The notes beneath the pieces were generated by a model. It ran no database searches and was not told the DNA's origin. It was given only the letters and a program-made list of their open reading frames with translations. The translations under genes and the position numbers were made by a program. A stretch of 63,904 nt of DNA from RGIG2945 sp045540355 (GTDB lineage: Bacteria; Bacillota; Clostridia; Oscillospirales; Acutalibacteraceae), in assembly GCA_045540355.1 (NCBI GenBank), contig JAZQHB010000064.1, positions 1 to 63,904 of the forward strand, read 5' to 3'. This document shows positions 16,009 through 27,900 of the stretch, piece after piece. Position 1 is the first letter of the stretch. Each line of letters begins with the position of its first letter.

Positions 16009-17781
16009 ATGCTGAAAATAGGCTCTTTGGTAGACGGAAAATACAGAGTTCTCAGTGAAATCGGTCGTGGCGGCATGAGTGTCGTTTACATGGCTATAAA
16101 CGAAAAAGCAAATAAGACTTGGGCAATCAAAGAAGTCCGAAAGGACGGCGTAAAGGACTTTGAGGTTGTTCGTCAGGGCTTGATTGTTGAAACTGAATTG
16201 TTAAAAAGGCTGAGTCATCCTAATCTTCCGAGTATCATTGATGTTATCGAAAATGAAGATACATTGCTCATCGTAATGGATTACATTGAAGGTAACCCGT
16301 TGAATAAAGCTTTGGAAGAGTATGGTGCACAGCCTCAGGAATATGTTATTGAGTGGGCTAAGCAGCTTTGTGATGTTCTGGAGTATCTCCACACAAGAAC
16401 TCCTTCAATTGTCTACAGAGACATGAAGCCTGCAAATGTTATGCTTAAACCTGACGGCAATGTGACGCTTATAGACTTTGGTACAGCTCGTGAATATAAA
16501 GAAAAAAATCTGGCGGATACCACTTGCTTAGGTACAGTAGGATATGCTGCACCGGAACAATTCGGTGGAATGGGACAAACTGATGCACGAACGGATATTT
16601 ACTGTTTGGGTGCGACTCTTTATCATCTGGTAACAGGTTGTAATCCGTGTGAACCTCCGTATGAGATTTTACCGATTCGCTCGATAAATCCTCAGCTCTC
16701 AAGCGGTCTTGAAAGAATAATAATCAAGTGCACGCAGAGAAATCCCGATGACAGATATCAATCAGCAGCTGAGCTGATGTATGCACTTGAGCACTACGAA
16801 GAAATTGATGATATTTACAGAAATGCACAGAAGAAAAAATTCAGCATATTTGCTACAACACTTGTGTTATCAATTGCGTTTCTTTTTGGTGGTTTAGCTT
16901 GTGGATTTATTGCCAAAAATGAGACCAAAAAACTTTATGAATCTTATATCACAGAAGGTAAAAGTATCTCGAGAAGCGATGAAGAAAAGAGAGAAAATCT
17001 TCTTAAGGCAATAAAAGAAACAGACTATGATGATAAATCTGAGGCATTTAATTTATTGTTGGATATTTATTATAAAGAAGATGGAATACTTTCTAATTTG
17101 GGAACTGATGAAGAAGATAAGCTTGATTTGGAGAGCGAATATAACGAATTGACAAATCTTGATCCAGACATAAGATTATTGAAGCCCAAAGATGCAGCTG
17201 ATATTTATTATTATGGCGGTAAATTGATTTTCAGCTCTTATAGTGAAAATGGGGAAACCGCAGGAGGGTTTAACGGAATTTTATTTTCGCATGATTGGTT
17301 TAAAAAAGCTATCGAAAAAGCTGCACAGGCTGATGAGGATGCTGAATATAAATTATATAAAGCAAGCGGAGCAGAAATTTATAAAAATATAAGTAAATAT
17401 TATCACGAAATAATCGCAAAACCGAATAAGAAGTTTGATCCTGAATTGGACGGTGAAAATTGTTACGACGGGTTCTGGAGAACATGGAATGATTTAATGA
17501 ATGATGAAGAGTTCAAGAAGGAGCTTGAAGAAGATAGTAACTTGGAGCTTGCAGCACAGAATTTTTATAAATCCGGTGCAAAGATCTTTCAGCAATATGT
17601 TACCCAATTTAAAAAGAGGGTCAAAGGCATAAAGAAAGAAGATATGATATCTCTCTGTCAGGAAATGGAGAAAAGAATACTTGTTCTTTGTGATGAAGAA
17701 GCAGACAGAATTGAAACAAGAGAAATGTTCAAATCTGTGTATCAGAACATCAATGCTGCATTTGACACAAATGTAAGATAA
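16009..17781 (+). CDS. Membrane Ser/Thr protein kinase
   Basis: This 590-aa Hanks-type kinase has the Gly-rich loop GRGGMSVVY (19-27), catalytic Lys41 (AIKEV), the catalytic loop YRDMKPANV (136-144, Tyr in place of His), DFG (156-158) and an activation segment with GTVGYAAPEQ. One membrane helix follows (about 279-301). The C-terminal 290 residues are charged and helical, without PASTA repeats, and are probably extracytoplasmic and possibly sensory. GGGGGAAAAC precedes the ATG. With the PP2C and FHA genes upstream and the TTVL protein downstream it forms a complete phospho-switch set. Confidence 0.9.
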   Translation: MLKIGSLVDGKYRVLSEIGRGGMSVVYMAINEKANKTWAIKEVRKDGVKDFEVVRQGLIVETELLKRLSHPNLPSIIDVIENEDTLLIVMDYIEGNPLNKALEEYGAQPQEYVIEWAKQLCDVLEYLHTRTPSIVYRDMKPANVMLKPDGNVTLIDFGTAREYKEKNLADTTCLGTVGYAAPEQFGGMGQTDARTDIYCLGATLYHLVTGCNPCEPPYEILPIRSINPQLSSGLERIIIKCTQRNPDDRYQSAAELMYALEHYEEIDDIYRNAQKKKFSIFATTLVLSIAFLFGGLACGFIAKNETKKLYESYITEGKSISRSDEEKRENLLKAIKETDYDDKSEAFNLLLDIYYKEDGILSNLGTDEEDKLDLESEYNELTNLDPDIRLLKPKDAADIYYYGGKLIFSSYSENGETAGGFNGILFSHDWFKKAIEKAAQADEDAEYKLYKASGAEIYKNISKYYHEIIAKPNKKFDPELDGENCYDGFWRTWNDLMNDEEFKKELEEDSNLELAAQNFYKSGAKIFQQYVTQFKKRVKGIKKEDMISLCQEMEKRILVLCDEEADRIETREMFKSVYQNINAAFDTNVR

Positions 17782-17853
17782 GAAATTGTATTGCATATTG
17801 AGTTGAAAGGAGAATTAACTGAAGTGTAAAAGGCTTTAGTTATGTAAGAATAA

Positions 17854-18492
17854 ATGAATTTGATTGAAACATTAGGAATTGCAAAGTTTGTTTGTTTTGG
17901 TATAGCGGGTTTGTTTTTAGTTGTTGCGGTTGTTTTGTTCTTTGTATTGGATATTACCCGTGTTTTCGGCGATTTGACCGGAAGAACCGCGAAAAAGGAA
18001 ATTGAAAACATCAGATCTAAAAATGTTCAGAGCGGCGACAAAAAATATAAGCCCAGTCCGGTGAACCAGGCGAGAGGTAAGCTTACTGAAAAAATCAATG
18101 AGGACGGTAGCGTTCAAAGCAGAAGCGGCGGTATCGGAACAATGTTTGAAACAGAAAAGATTTCACATCATAACACAGCTGATGGAACAACTGTCTTGTC
18201 TGATGGTACGCAGTTTGGTAATGATACAACCTTATTGGGTGAAGGAGACCAGACCACGGTGTTGAATGGTGGATATGACAATCAGACTACTGTTCTTAGT
18301 GACGAGCATAACGACCAGACTACTGTTTTGTTTGGCGGATATGATGCTCAGTCGTCTGCACAGAATGACGGAACGGTTGTGTTGGACAACCAGTATACGG
18401 AACAGACTACTGCACCCGAAGCTCCGACGGTTGCAAGTGCAACTTTGGTGGAAGAAATCTGCTTCGTTCATACGAATGAAATAATCAGCTGA
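17854..18492 (+). CDS. Single-pass membrane protein with repeated TTVL motifs
   Basis: This is a 212-aa protein. A membrane helix (about 11-33) is followed by a basic juxtamembrane stretch and a low-complexity tail. In the tail TTVL/TTLL/TVVL occurs six times (residues about 112, 125, 134, 145, 156 and 173), spaced 9-17 residues apart and each preceded by a D/G/N/Q residue. They match the ETTVL sites in the FHA protein at 13607, so I infer clustered kinase targets that dock FHA domains. The ATG at 17854 has a stop codon directly before it and only a poor binding site; a good AAAGGAG lies 40 nt upstream, so initiation is uncertain. Confidence 0.6.
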   Translation: MNLIETLGIAKFVCFGIAGLFLVVAVVLFFVLDITRVFGDLTGRTAKKEIENIRSKNVQSGDKKYKPSPVNQARGKLTEKINEDGSVQSRSGGIGTMFETEKISHHNTADGTTVLSDGTQFGNDTTLLGEGDQTTVLNGGYDNQTTVLSDEHNDQTTVLFGGYDAQSSAQNDGTVVLDNQYTEQTTAPEAPTVASATLVEEICFVHTNEIIS

Positions 18493-18502
18493 GGTGATGA
18501 CA

Positions 18503-18958
18503 ATGCATAAAAAATTTAAAATTTTTACTATAATGTCCATGCTTGGCTTTTTGATTAGTTCGGCATCGGTGTTGTTGACACCGTGGACTTATTCTTTTGA
18601 CCAATATAAAGGAAGCAAGACATTGTCATTGGTATCGGGAATAACCTTTTGGGCAGGATTACTTATCGGAATTTTGTTTATAATTCTTGCAGCGAAGCAA
18701 CGAAAGAAAATTCCGAAACGAATAAAAGGATTGCCCGGGATTCTGAACTTTTTCAGAAATGTTGAGTCAATAATTGCAGATGTTTTTGTGGTTGCTGCAG
18801 TTGTTCTTTACCTGCTTATTCATAATGAGTATGTGCAGGTTGTATGTATGTTTGCTTTTATAGCAGGAATATATTTCCATTGTATTTTTAACGGTCTGAT
18901 ATACAGAACCTTTAAAGAGTTAAATAACAAGAAGAAGCTTGAGGAGGAAAAATCATGA
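18503..18958 (+). CDS. Four-helix membrane protein, unknown
   Basis: This 151-aa protein has four predicted membrane helices (about 8-26, 43-66, 88-106 and 110-130) and a basic, Lys/Glu-rich tail. I recognise no family. The ATG at 18503 is chosen over the GTG/ATG at 18494-18499 because GAGGTGA overlaps those codons and would serve the later ATG. Its stop overlaps the start of the giant surface protein by 4 nt (ATGA), so the two are probably translated together and it may help export or anchor that protein. Confidence 0.55.
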   Translation: MHKKFKIFTIMSMLGFLISSASVLLTPWTYSFDQYKGSKTLSLVSGITFWAGLLIGILFIILAAKQRKKIPKRIKGLPGILNFFRNVESIIADVFVVAAVVLYLLIHNEYVQVVCMFAFIAGIYFHCIFNGLIYRTFKELNNKKKLEEEKS

Positions 18959-21900
18959 AAGAGATGAAGGTCTTGAAAAGAATTCTTGCCGTAATTCTCA
19001 CAGGGTTGATTGTTTTTTCGGCAATTCCCGTTAGTTTTGCGGCTACTGAAATTACCGCTTGGGACGCGCAGGAGACGGTTGACGGCAAGAAAATTGTAAA
19101 CATTACAGGTGAAACGGAAGTAAAGGCGAACATCCCCGAAGACTATATTGTTATCGTCAAGGACGGTTCTCTTATAGTACCTGCTGACCAAGAAATTGAA
19201 GTTTACGGTACTATATGGTTGCAGGAAAACGGTTCTGCAGTTACGCAGAAGAACGAAACACAAAGCGGCAAATTTGTAATAAAGAAAGGCGCAGCTTTTG
19301 TAAGGGGAATTTATCCTGTTTTCGGCTATGATGTTATTGACTTGAAGCAGAGTGAAGGTTTCGGAAGCGAACCTTTAACTCCTATTGCACTTTTAAATGA
19401 TAATACTCAAGTTACTCTCAGAACAAATGATGTCGATGGTACAGAGATTATTGTAAGAGGAACAGATAAGGATAATTTTGCGGAAATTAACCTTACAAGT
19501 GATTTTCTTCTTACATCTAAGGATATTATAAGATTTGGTGAGTTTGTAAATCTCAACAAAGAAAGCAAGGGTAAGTTTTTAGCTTATAACGGAGCTAAAA
19601 TTTATAACAACAGCAACAATGAAGATTTGATAAATCTCATTAACGCTACGGAAAATGCTGATGTTTACCATCAGGTTAAGTATGTTGTATTTGATAACGA
19701 TGTTAAAGGTGAAGCACAGAGTGCTTACATCAAGAAAGGCGAAAGCTTTACTGCTGATGCGGGGGAAAATAAGATTTTTGTAAAGAAAGTTTTATCCGGA
19801 ACTCCTGACGAAACAGTTTCTGCAACATTCAGTGCAGAAATCAATAAGCCTGAGAGCTTTGAATTATACAAAGTTGATGCGAAATATACCGTAAATTTCA
19901 AAGCGAGCGAAAACGGTAAGATTGGCGTAGAATCAAAGGACACAGAAGGTTTGCTCTCAAGCGTCAGCGTTGATTACGACAAAGAAGTAACCTTTAAAGC
20001 TGAAGCTGATAAAGGTTATAAATGTGTTGGTATCGTTGTTGAAGATGGCGGCAAATATACATCTTTAGTAACAGATATTGAAACTAAGGGCGAAATTACA
20101 ACAGCTACAATCAGCGGTATAAAATCAAATCTTAATGTAACTGCTGTTTTTGCAGAAGTTTTTGCAGAAAATGTCATTGTAAGCACATCAAGTGCAGCAG
20201 ATAGTTTTTATCCTGAAACAGAGCATCAGTTTACTGCGGAAGTATTGCCGGAAAACGCAAAAGTCCGTGATGTAAAATGGTCTTTGAAAGATGCGGAAGG
20301 AAAAGCAGTTTCCGATACAATCGCAACCATTGATAACAAAGGCTTGCTTAAAATCGGAAAAGAAGCAACTGCTGACGATGCTTTCAAAGTAATCGCAACA
20401 TCCCTTTCAAAAGAAGAAATTATTGCGTCTTATGATGTTAAGGTTTCTTTGATTACAGATAAAGAAATTGCTGATTATTTTACATTCTCATACAACGCAG
20501 AAGCAGCGGGCAATTATAATCCCGAAAGCTGGAGCAAGTCAGATGTCAAAATCGGTCTTGGCGACTTTGACAAGGAAAACGGTCTTTCTTATGTATTCAG
20601 CATGACTGAAGACGGAAGTATTCCGATGCTCGCTGACGCTAAAGCGGAAGTTGTTACAGCAGAAGAAAGCAATGCTAACATAAGACTCAGAATTTTTGCA
20701 TTGAATGCTGATGAAAAAGTTGTTAAGGTTCTGGATTTTAAGGGTGTTAGTGTAAAAATTGATAAGGCAGCACCGGAAGTTGTCTATACTCCTGATTTTG
20801 ATGAAGAAAATTGGTTTAAAGACAAGACAATCAATTTTACAGTTAACGAAACAAATTCGGGAATAGAAAAAGTTTTTTATACAAAAGAAAACAGACATGA
20901 TGCAACATCAACCGATATCACTTTTGATGTTGACGGTAAGTGCACATTTTCTGTTAACAGCGATACATCTGAAAACAGTACATTTTATCTTTGGGCTATA
21001 GATAAAGCAGGAAACATTTCTGCAGCAAAATCATTTAACCTTAAGATAGATACAATTGCTCCTCAATCTGAAATTAAAGTTCATTCAGCTGTAATTGCAT
21101 CAACTCTTACAAACATCACATTCGGATTGGTAAAGCTTAATTCAAAAACCGAAATTGAAATTACTGCAAAAGATAAATCTGCGAACAATGCTGATGGTAG
21201 TGGTGTAGCTACAATTAAATATAAGTATGTAAAAGACGGAGAAATTGCAGAAACAATCGCATGGAAAGAAATAGACTGCAAAACAGAGGGAACACCTTAT
21301 TTTACAGAGATTACAAAAACAGTAGCAGCTCCGACAACCGACGGTATGTATTCAATGCATATATTGGTAATTGATGCATTGGGTAATGAACGCGATCTCA
21401 GCTATGTTATCAATTCCGAAGAAGACGGAAAATCAGGACTTGATGTTAATAATGTGATTCCTGATATCGAATTAAAGGTAGACGGTAAAGTTGTTAAAAA
21501 CGATAGCATCAATTATGTTACAACAGATACTGCTTTCGTAATAAAAGCAAAACCTTTAATCGGCGAAAAGGTTGCAAATATCAGCAAAGCAAGCGTAAAG
21601 GTGAGCTTCAACGGCAGCAAAGATTATGACCTTGGCTTGAAATATGATGAAAAAACCGGATTTACGGTAAACAAAGCTTCATTCACAGCGTTCCGCACAA
21701 GTAATCCGAATACGGATTTCCCCGGAATTACAAAGAAAACAAATACAACTGATTTAAACAACGGTACTTTTGTCTTTACTTTTGAAACGGTAAATGACTA
21801 CGGAAATGTATCAATTGCTAAGGTTACAGTTATTCTTGATAAGGTTACACCCAAAATAAGTGTTGCTTATCTTATCAACGATGATTATCCGGAAAAAACT

Positions 21901-24900
21901 TATCGAACAGAAAGACCTATTGTGATAACACCTACTGTCGGTTGTTCGGGTATTAAAGAAATTGAAGTTACGGTAGGTGGCGAGAAAACTGTTGTTGAAC
22001 CGAATGATAAGGGTGAATATATATATATTGCACACAAAAATGCTTCACATACTTTTAAGGTAACGATCAACGCAGGAAAAAGTGCCTCAACAAACTTTAC
22101 AGTTAAATATGTTGATAAAGCAGTGCCGGAAATAGGTGTTAAGTCTGAATATTACAATAGTTCAAAGACCGTGCCCTATAATGGTGAGTGGGTAGCTTTA
22201 GGTGGTAGTAAGTATATCAAGTTTACGATAAGCGAATCTCAGTCAACGAAGACCTTGGGTACACGAAGCTTCTATTATTCAACGGATAACGGAGAAACTT
22301 GGACACTCATTACGGCAACAACAAGTACATCAAAGGCATTCAAAATAGAAGAGTCAACAGTTGCTGATTATATCTTTAAAATAGTTGCAGCAAACGGAAA
22401 AGAATCTGTAAGCGGTGTATATCAGGTAAGAGTTGATGGTAAAGAGCCGATAATCAAAAACATCAATTATGTCGACAGCGTTCTTGACGATTTTATCGAC
22501 AATATACTCTTCTTTTTCTACAAGCCTTCAGCAAAAAAAGTTGAAGTGAACATTGAGGAAGAAGAAACAGGGGTAGCTGAAGTCGTTTTAAAAGGTGTAC
22601 TCAAAAAGGGAGCTGCAGACGAAAACGACACAGTAATTTTTACAGCGAATGCTGACAAAATCAAAAAGGATGGCACAAAGAAATATATCGCAGAATTTAC
22701 AATACCTGTAGATACATTTGAAGGTCACTTCCTTATAACTGCTAAAGATTTTGCAGGAAAAACTTCAACATTAGATACAAGAAAAGATAAAATAGAAGAT
22801 GAATTACAAGGAATTATCGTTGATGGTGATGCACCGATTATCGGCACTCCTGTTTTTGTTGATGAAACAGGAACAGAAACAAAGGCTGAGGGTTATCATC
22901 AGGCAGATGCAAAGACTGTAAAGTTTGATGTTACAGAAGCTAATTTCTACGCAGAAAATGTGGTGTTTGAAATCAATGCAGTAGATAAAGACGGAAAAGC
23001 TATTACCACATTTGATAAAAAGCTGGAAAAAAATAAAGGAAGCAAAAACCTTTACAAAGTTACCGAATGGAATGAAAAAGCAGAAACTATTGCAACACAA
23101 ACTACATCTTTGACATTCAACAAGGAAGGTAATTATTCAATAATCGTAAGAGCTACTGACAGATCCGGTAATGAGGCAGAGTCAAGAGAAGTCAATTTCT
23201 CTATTGATAACACCAAACCTACAGTAGAAGTTTCTTATGACAAAGAACCTTATCTTGAAGATGAAGAAACAGGCACAAAATACTTTGTCGAAAAAACCAA
23301 AATGACTCTTACCGTAAAAGAGCTTAACTTTAATTGGGATGCAAAAGAAGATATTAAGATTATTGCAACTGATATCAACGGCAAAGATTTAGAAATTCCT
23401 GTATTGGGTGAGTGGAAAAATGTTTCTGATGTAACTTATGAAGCTGATGTTGAATTACCGGACGGCATATACGATATCACGGTTCAGACAACCGATAAGG
23501 CAGGTCTTGAATCTGAGCTTCTTGAAGAAAAGGTAGTTGTAGATACAGCTGCACCGGAAATTACATCCTTCACATATCCTAACGAAATCATCAGAGTTGT
23601 AATAGATAACCTGACTTTAGGTGTATTCTTCAAGGATACCATTCAGGTCAAGGTTGAAATGGAAGAACAGACATCCGGCATAAAGGAAGTTGTTCTCACA
23701 TGTATTCCTGAAGATGGTTCAGATGAATTTGCATATACAAAGACTTATGAAAAGAAAGTCGGCCAAGCAGATGGCAACAGTTCGTATGTAGCAGAATTTT
23801 CAATCCCTGCACAGTTCAAAGGAACACTTAAGGTTAAGATAACCGACTACCTCGGACGCACCGATGAAATGACAAATACTAAGCTTGCAACTGACTTACA
23901 GGGCAATAACAAAGAAGTACTTGTCGGAGATAATATTAAGCCGGTAATCGAAAATCTCGGTGAAACCAGCGAAATCGAAAACGGTGCTTACTACACAGGT
24001 AACAAAACCGTTGTAGTAAAGGTTGATGAGGCAAACTTCTTCGGCGAAGATGTTAAGCTTAAGATTGTTGCAAAGGATGACAACAATAACGATATCTCAG
24101 CTCCGGTAAAGAATCTCAAGAAGGATATTGAAGATGTTTCCGGATTAGTATATACTTCGGATAACTGGAAGACCGATAACGACGGAAAGCATTACACAGA
24201 GCTTAATTTCACAAAAGACGGTGATTATACAGTAGAAGTAACATATACAGACAAGTCGGGTAATGTTGCTGAAGCGAAGTCAATAAGCTTTACTATTGAC
24301 AATACTGCACCGGTAATCGAGCTTGTCGGTTATAATAAGGCTCCTGCGTTAGACAGCAAGAAAACAGATAAAAAGTATTTCTCAGAAGCTGTTACCGCTA
24401 CAATCAGAATTATTGAGCACAACTTCAATTGGAATGCAGAAACTGACCTTGTGATCAAAGCAACAGACATTAAAGGAAATACAGTTGAGCTTCCCGTATT
24501 GTCAGCTTGGACAACAAAAGAAGACGGCAATACACACGAAGCGGAGCTTTTGATTGAAAAAGACGCAATTTATGAGATTGATGTTCAGACTACAGACAAG
24601 GCAGGCAATAAGAAAGAGCTTGAAACAGAAAATGTCGTGGTGGATTCAATAGGTGCAGAGATTGTTGAATTTAACCTCACAAATAGTGTAGGCAAAGCAT
24701 TTATCAATGCATTGTCATTCGGAGTATTCTTTAAGAATACAGCAGAGGTTGAAATCAAAGTTACAGATGTAACAGCAGGTGTTAAAGCTATAAAACTTAA
24801 GGGAATCCTTGAAGAAAATGCAAGCACGGTAAACAAAGCATTTGAAAAGGAAATCACTTTTGATGAAGTGACAACCTTGAGAGATTCAAACGGTACTTAT

Positions 24901-27900
24901 AGTGCAGAATTTTCAATCCCCGCACAGTTCAGAGGCACTCTGCTTGTAGAAGTTTATGATTATTCAGGTAACTATACTTATGCAATAAATTCACAGTTCT
25001 CTGAAGATATTAAAGAAGGCGAAACAGAAGTTGTTGTCGTTGATAATATTGCACCGGTAATTACAGACCTTGAAGCAAACAGCGACATAGTATCAGGCGG
25101 ATATTACAACACAAGTAAGATTCTTAATCTCGAAATCAATGAAGCTAACTTCTTTGCGGAGGATGTACTGATTAAGATCGAATCAGCAGATGATTTGAAT
25201 AATGTTGTAACAGAGCTTGATTCTGCACTCGTCAAGAAGGAAGGTTCAGCAAATATTTATGTAATTTCTGAATGGCAGATGACAGACAGAGATACATACA
25301 GCAAGAGTATCGAATTTACTGCTGACGGTGAATATACGGTAACAGTTTCATATACTGACCGTTCACAGAATGTTGCAAAAGAAAAGAAGATTAACTTCAC
25401 AATTGATAAGACAAATCCCGTTATAGACATCAAATATGACAAAGAACCGGTATATGTAAGCACAGAAACAGACAAGTCATATTATAAGGAAGCTGTTATT
25501 GCAACTGTAACAGTTACCGAACATAACTTCAATGCAAAATCTGATGACATCAAGATTGTTGCAAAGGATATTCTCGGTAACAAAGTTAACAATCCTGATG
25601 TAAGCAAGTGGAGCGAAGTTGCTGCAAATACGCATGTTGCAACAATCAGATTCTTTGATGATGCAAACTATACTCTCGATGTAGAAACAACGGACCTTGC
25701 AGGCAACAAAGCTGTCTATGAAACACAGAATCTTGTTGTGGATACAACTGCACCCGAAATAACAGGTATCACATTCTCTGAGGATAGTGATGATATCGAC
25801 AGCTTTGAGAGCACAAGCTACAACAGCTATAAGTATTTCAGTAACGGTACATCAAAAGTAACAATCTCTGCAAGAGATAACACATCAGGTGTTCAGAAGC
25901 TTGCCTTCTACGGTGTTGATTACACAGCTAACGCTGCAGGTGAAAAGAAAGAATTTACACCTTCACAGGTAACTTATGCAGAGCTTCAGAACACAGTATC
26001 ATATAGCTTTGATTTACCCGCAAACTTCAAAGGTTATATCTATGCACAGGCTACAGATTATTCGACAAATACTTCAACCGCAGATACTGAAGACGGATTT
26101 ACACAGTCTGTCGGTGCAGTAATTGAAGATGTTGACAAGCATGAAGAAACACTTGATATCAAGATTATTGCAAATGAAGAACCCAATGAAAACGGATTCT
26201 ATAACGAAGACCTTCCTGTAACATTGATAGTTGATGATAAATATTCAGGCATCAACAACCTTACATACAAAATCGGTTCAGCTGATGAGGTTGAAGTGGA
26301 TTTCACAGGTGAAAATGATGTCGTATATAACTGGAAAAATGATGTTACTGTCAATGCTGTAAAGAATAATAATAACAATGTTGAAGTTATCGTTTCTTAT
26401 GTTGATAACGCAGGTAACCCGCATCTTGCAAGACGAACATTCAAGGTGAATTACAAGATAGATGTAACGGCTCCCGAAATCACGGTTACATACAATAATA
26501 ATAACGGCGTAAACGGCGGTTTCTATAAGGCAGACAGAGTTGCAAACATTGTAATTGAAGAGCTTAACTTCAGTGCAAGCGATGTTATTATTAAGATAAC
26601 AAAAGACGGTGAAGCTTATACATCAATCACACCTTCAGCTAAGAGCTGGAAGCATAACAATACAACACATACAGTAAAGGTTGCATTCTCTGAAGATGGT
26701 GATTATACATTCTACATTGAATACACAGACCTTGCAGGCAACAAGAATAAGGGTGTAGCTTACGGTAACAGTGCAACTCCTAATAAGTTCACTATTGATA
26801 AGACAAGACCTGTAATTCAGAGCGTTGTATTTGATAACAATGCAGCTGTAAACGGTATGTATTACAATAAGGCAAGAACTGCAACAATAACAATCCGCGA
26901 GCATAACTTCGTACCCGGCAAATCTGCAATTAAAATTGCAGCAACAAATAAGGGTGCAGCTGTAGCAACTCCCGCACCTTCAGCGTGGAAGCGTGTCGGC
27001 GAAGATTTGTATTCAGCAACAGTAAGATTCTCAGCTGATGCGGTTTACAAAATGAGTATTTCAAGCGTGGATAACGCAAATAATTCGGCGGTTGTTGTAA
27101 ATGAAAGTGCATTCTGCATCGATAATATTGATCCTGAAGTTACCGTAACAGGTGTAGTACCCAACTCAGCAAACAAGACCATCGTAAAACCGATTGTTAA
27201 GGTAAATGATACAAACATTGATAATAGTAGTATTTCTATAACAATCAAGGGTAGCAAGTGTGGCAAGGTTGATGAGATTAAGGAAGACGATGTATATACA
27301 GTAACAGTTGTTGCAGCTGATTTAGCAGGCAGAACCAACAAGTATATAACAACATTCGATACCAACGGTAAGGCTGTAAGGATTGAAAATAACACATTCG
27401 ATTTCTCAGTTAACCAGTTTGGTTCAACATACCAGGTAAGTGAAAAAGTAAATGCCTTTAACGGTAAGGTTATGACTGAGCCGGAAAACATTGAAATTAA
27501 AGAAATCAACCCCGATAAACTTAAGAGCTACAAGATTGTAGTTTATAAGGACGGCACAGAAACTCGTGAACTTGCAGAAGGCAAGGATTACACAGTTAAG
27601 GTTGCCGGCGGTAATGGTGAATGGTATGTTTATACATACACAATCTTCAGCAAGAACTTTGAAGAAGAAGGTTTCTACTCAATTGATATTTCGTCAGTTG
27701 ATATGGCAGGTAATATTGCACAGAATACTTTGGACACAAAGAATCAGGATCTCGAATTTGGTATCGACGCAACAAAACCGAAGATCAACATTACAAACCT
27801 GAACAGCGGCGACATCAAGGAAGTAGAGAAGTACAAGGTTGTTGTTAATGTAACAGACCTCAGTCTTTCAAAAGTTTCAGTCTTCCTCGACGGCAAAGAG

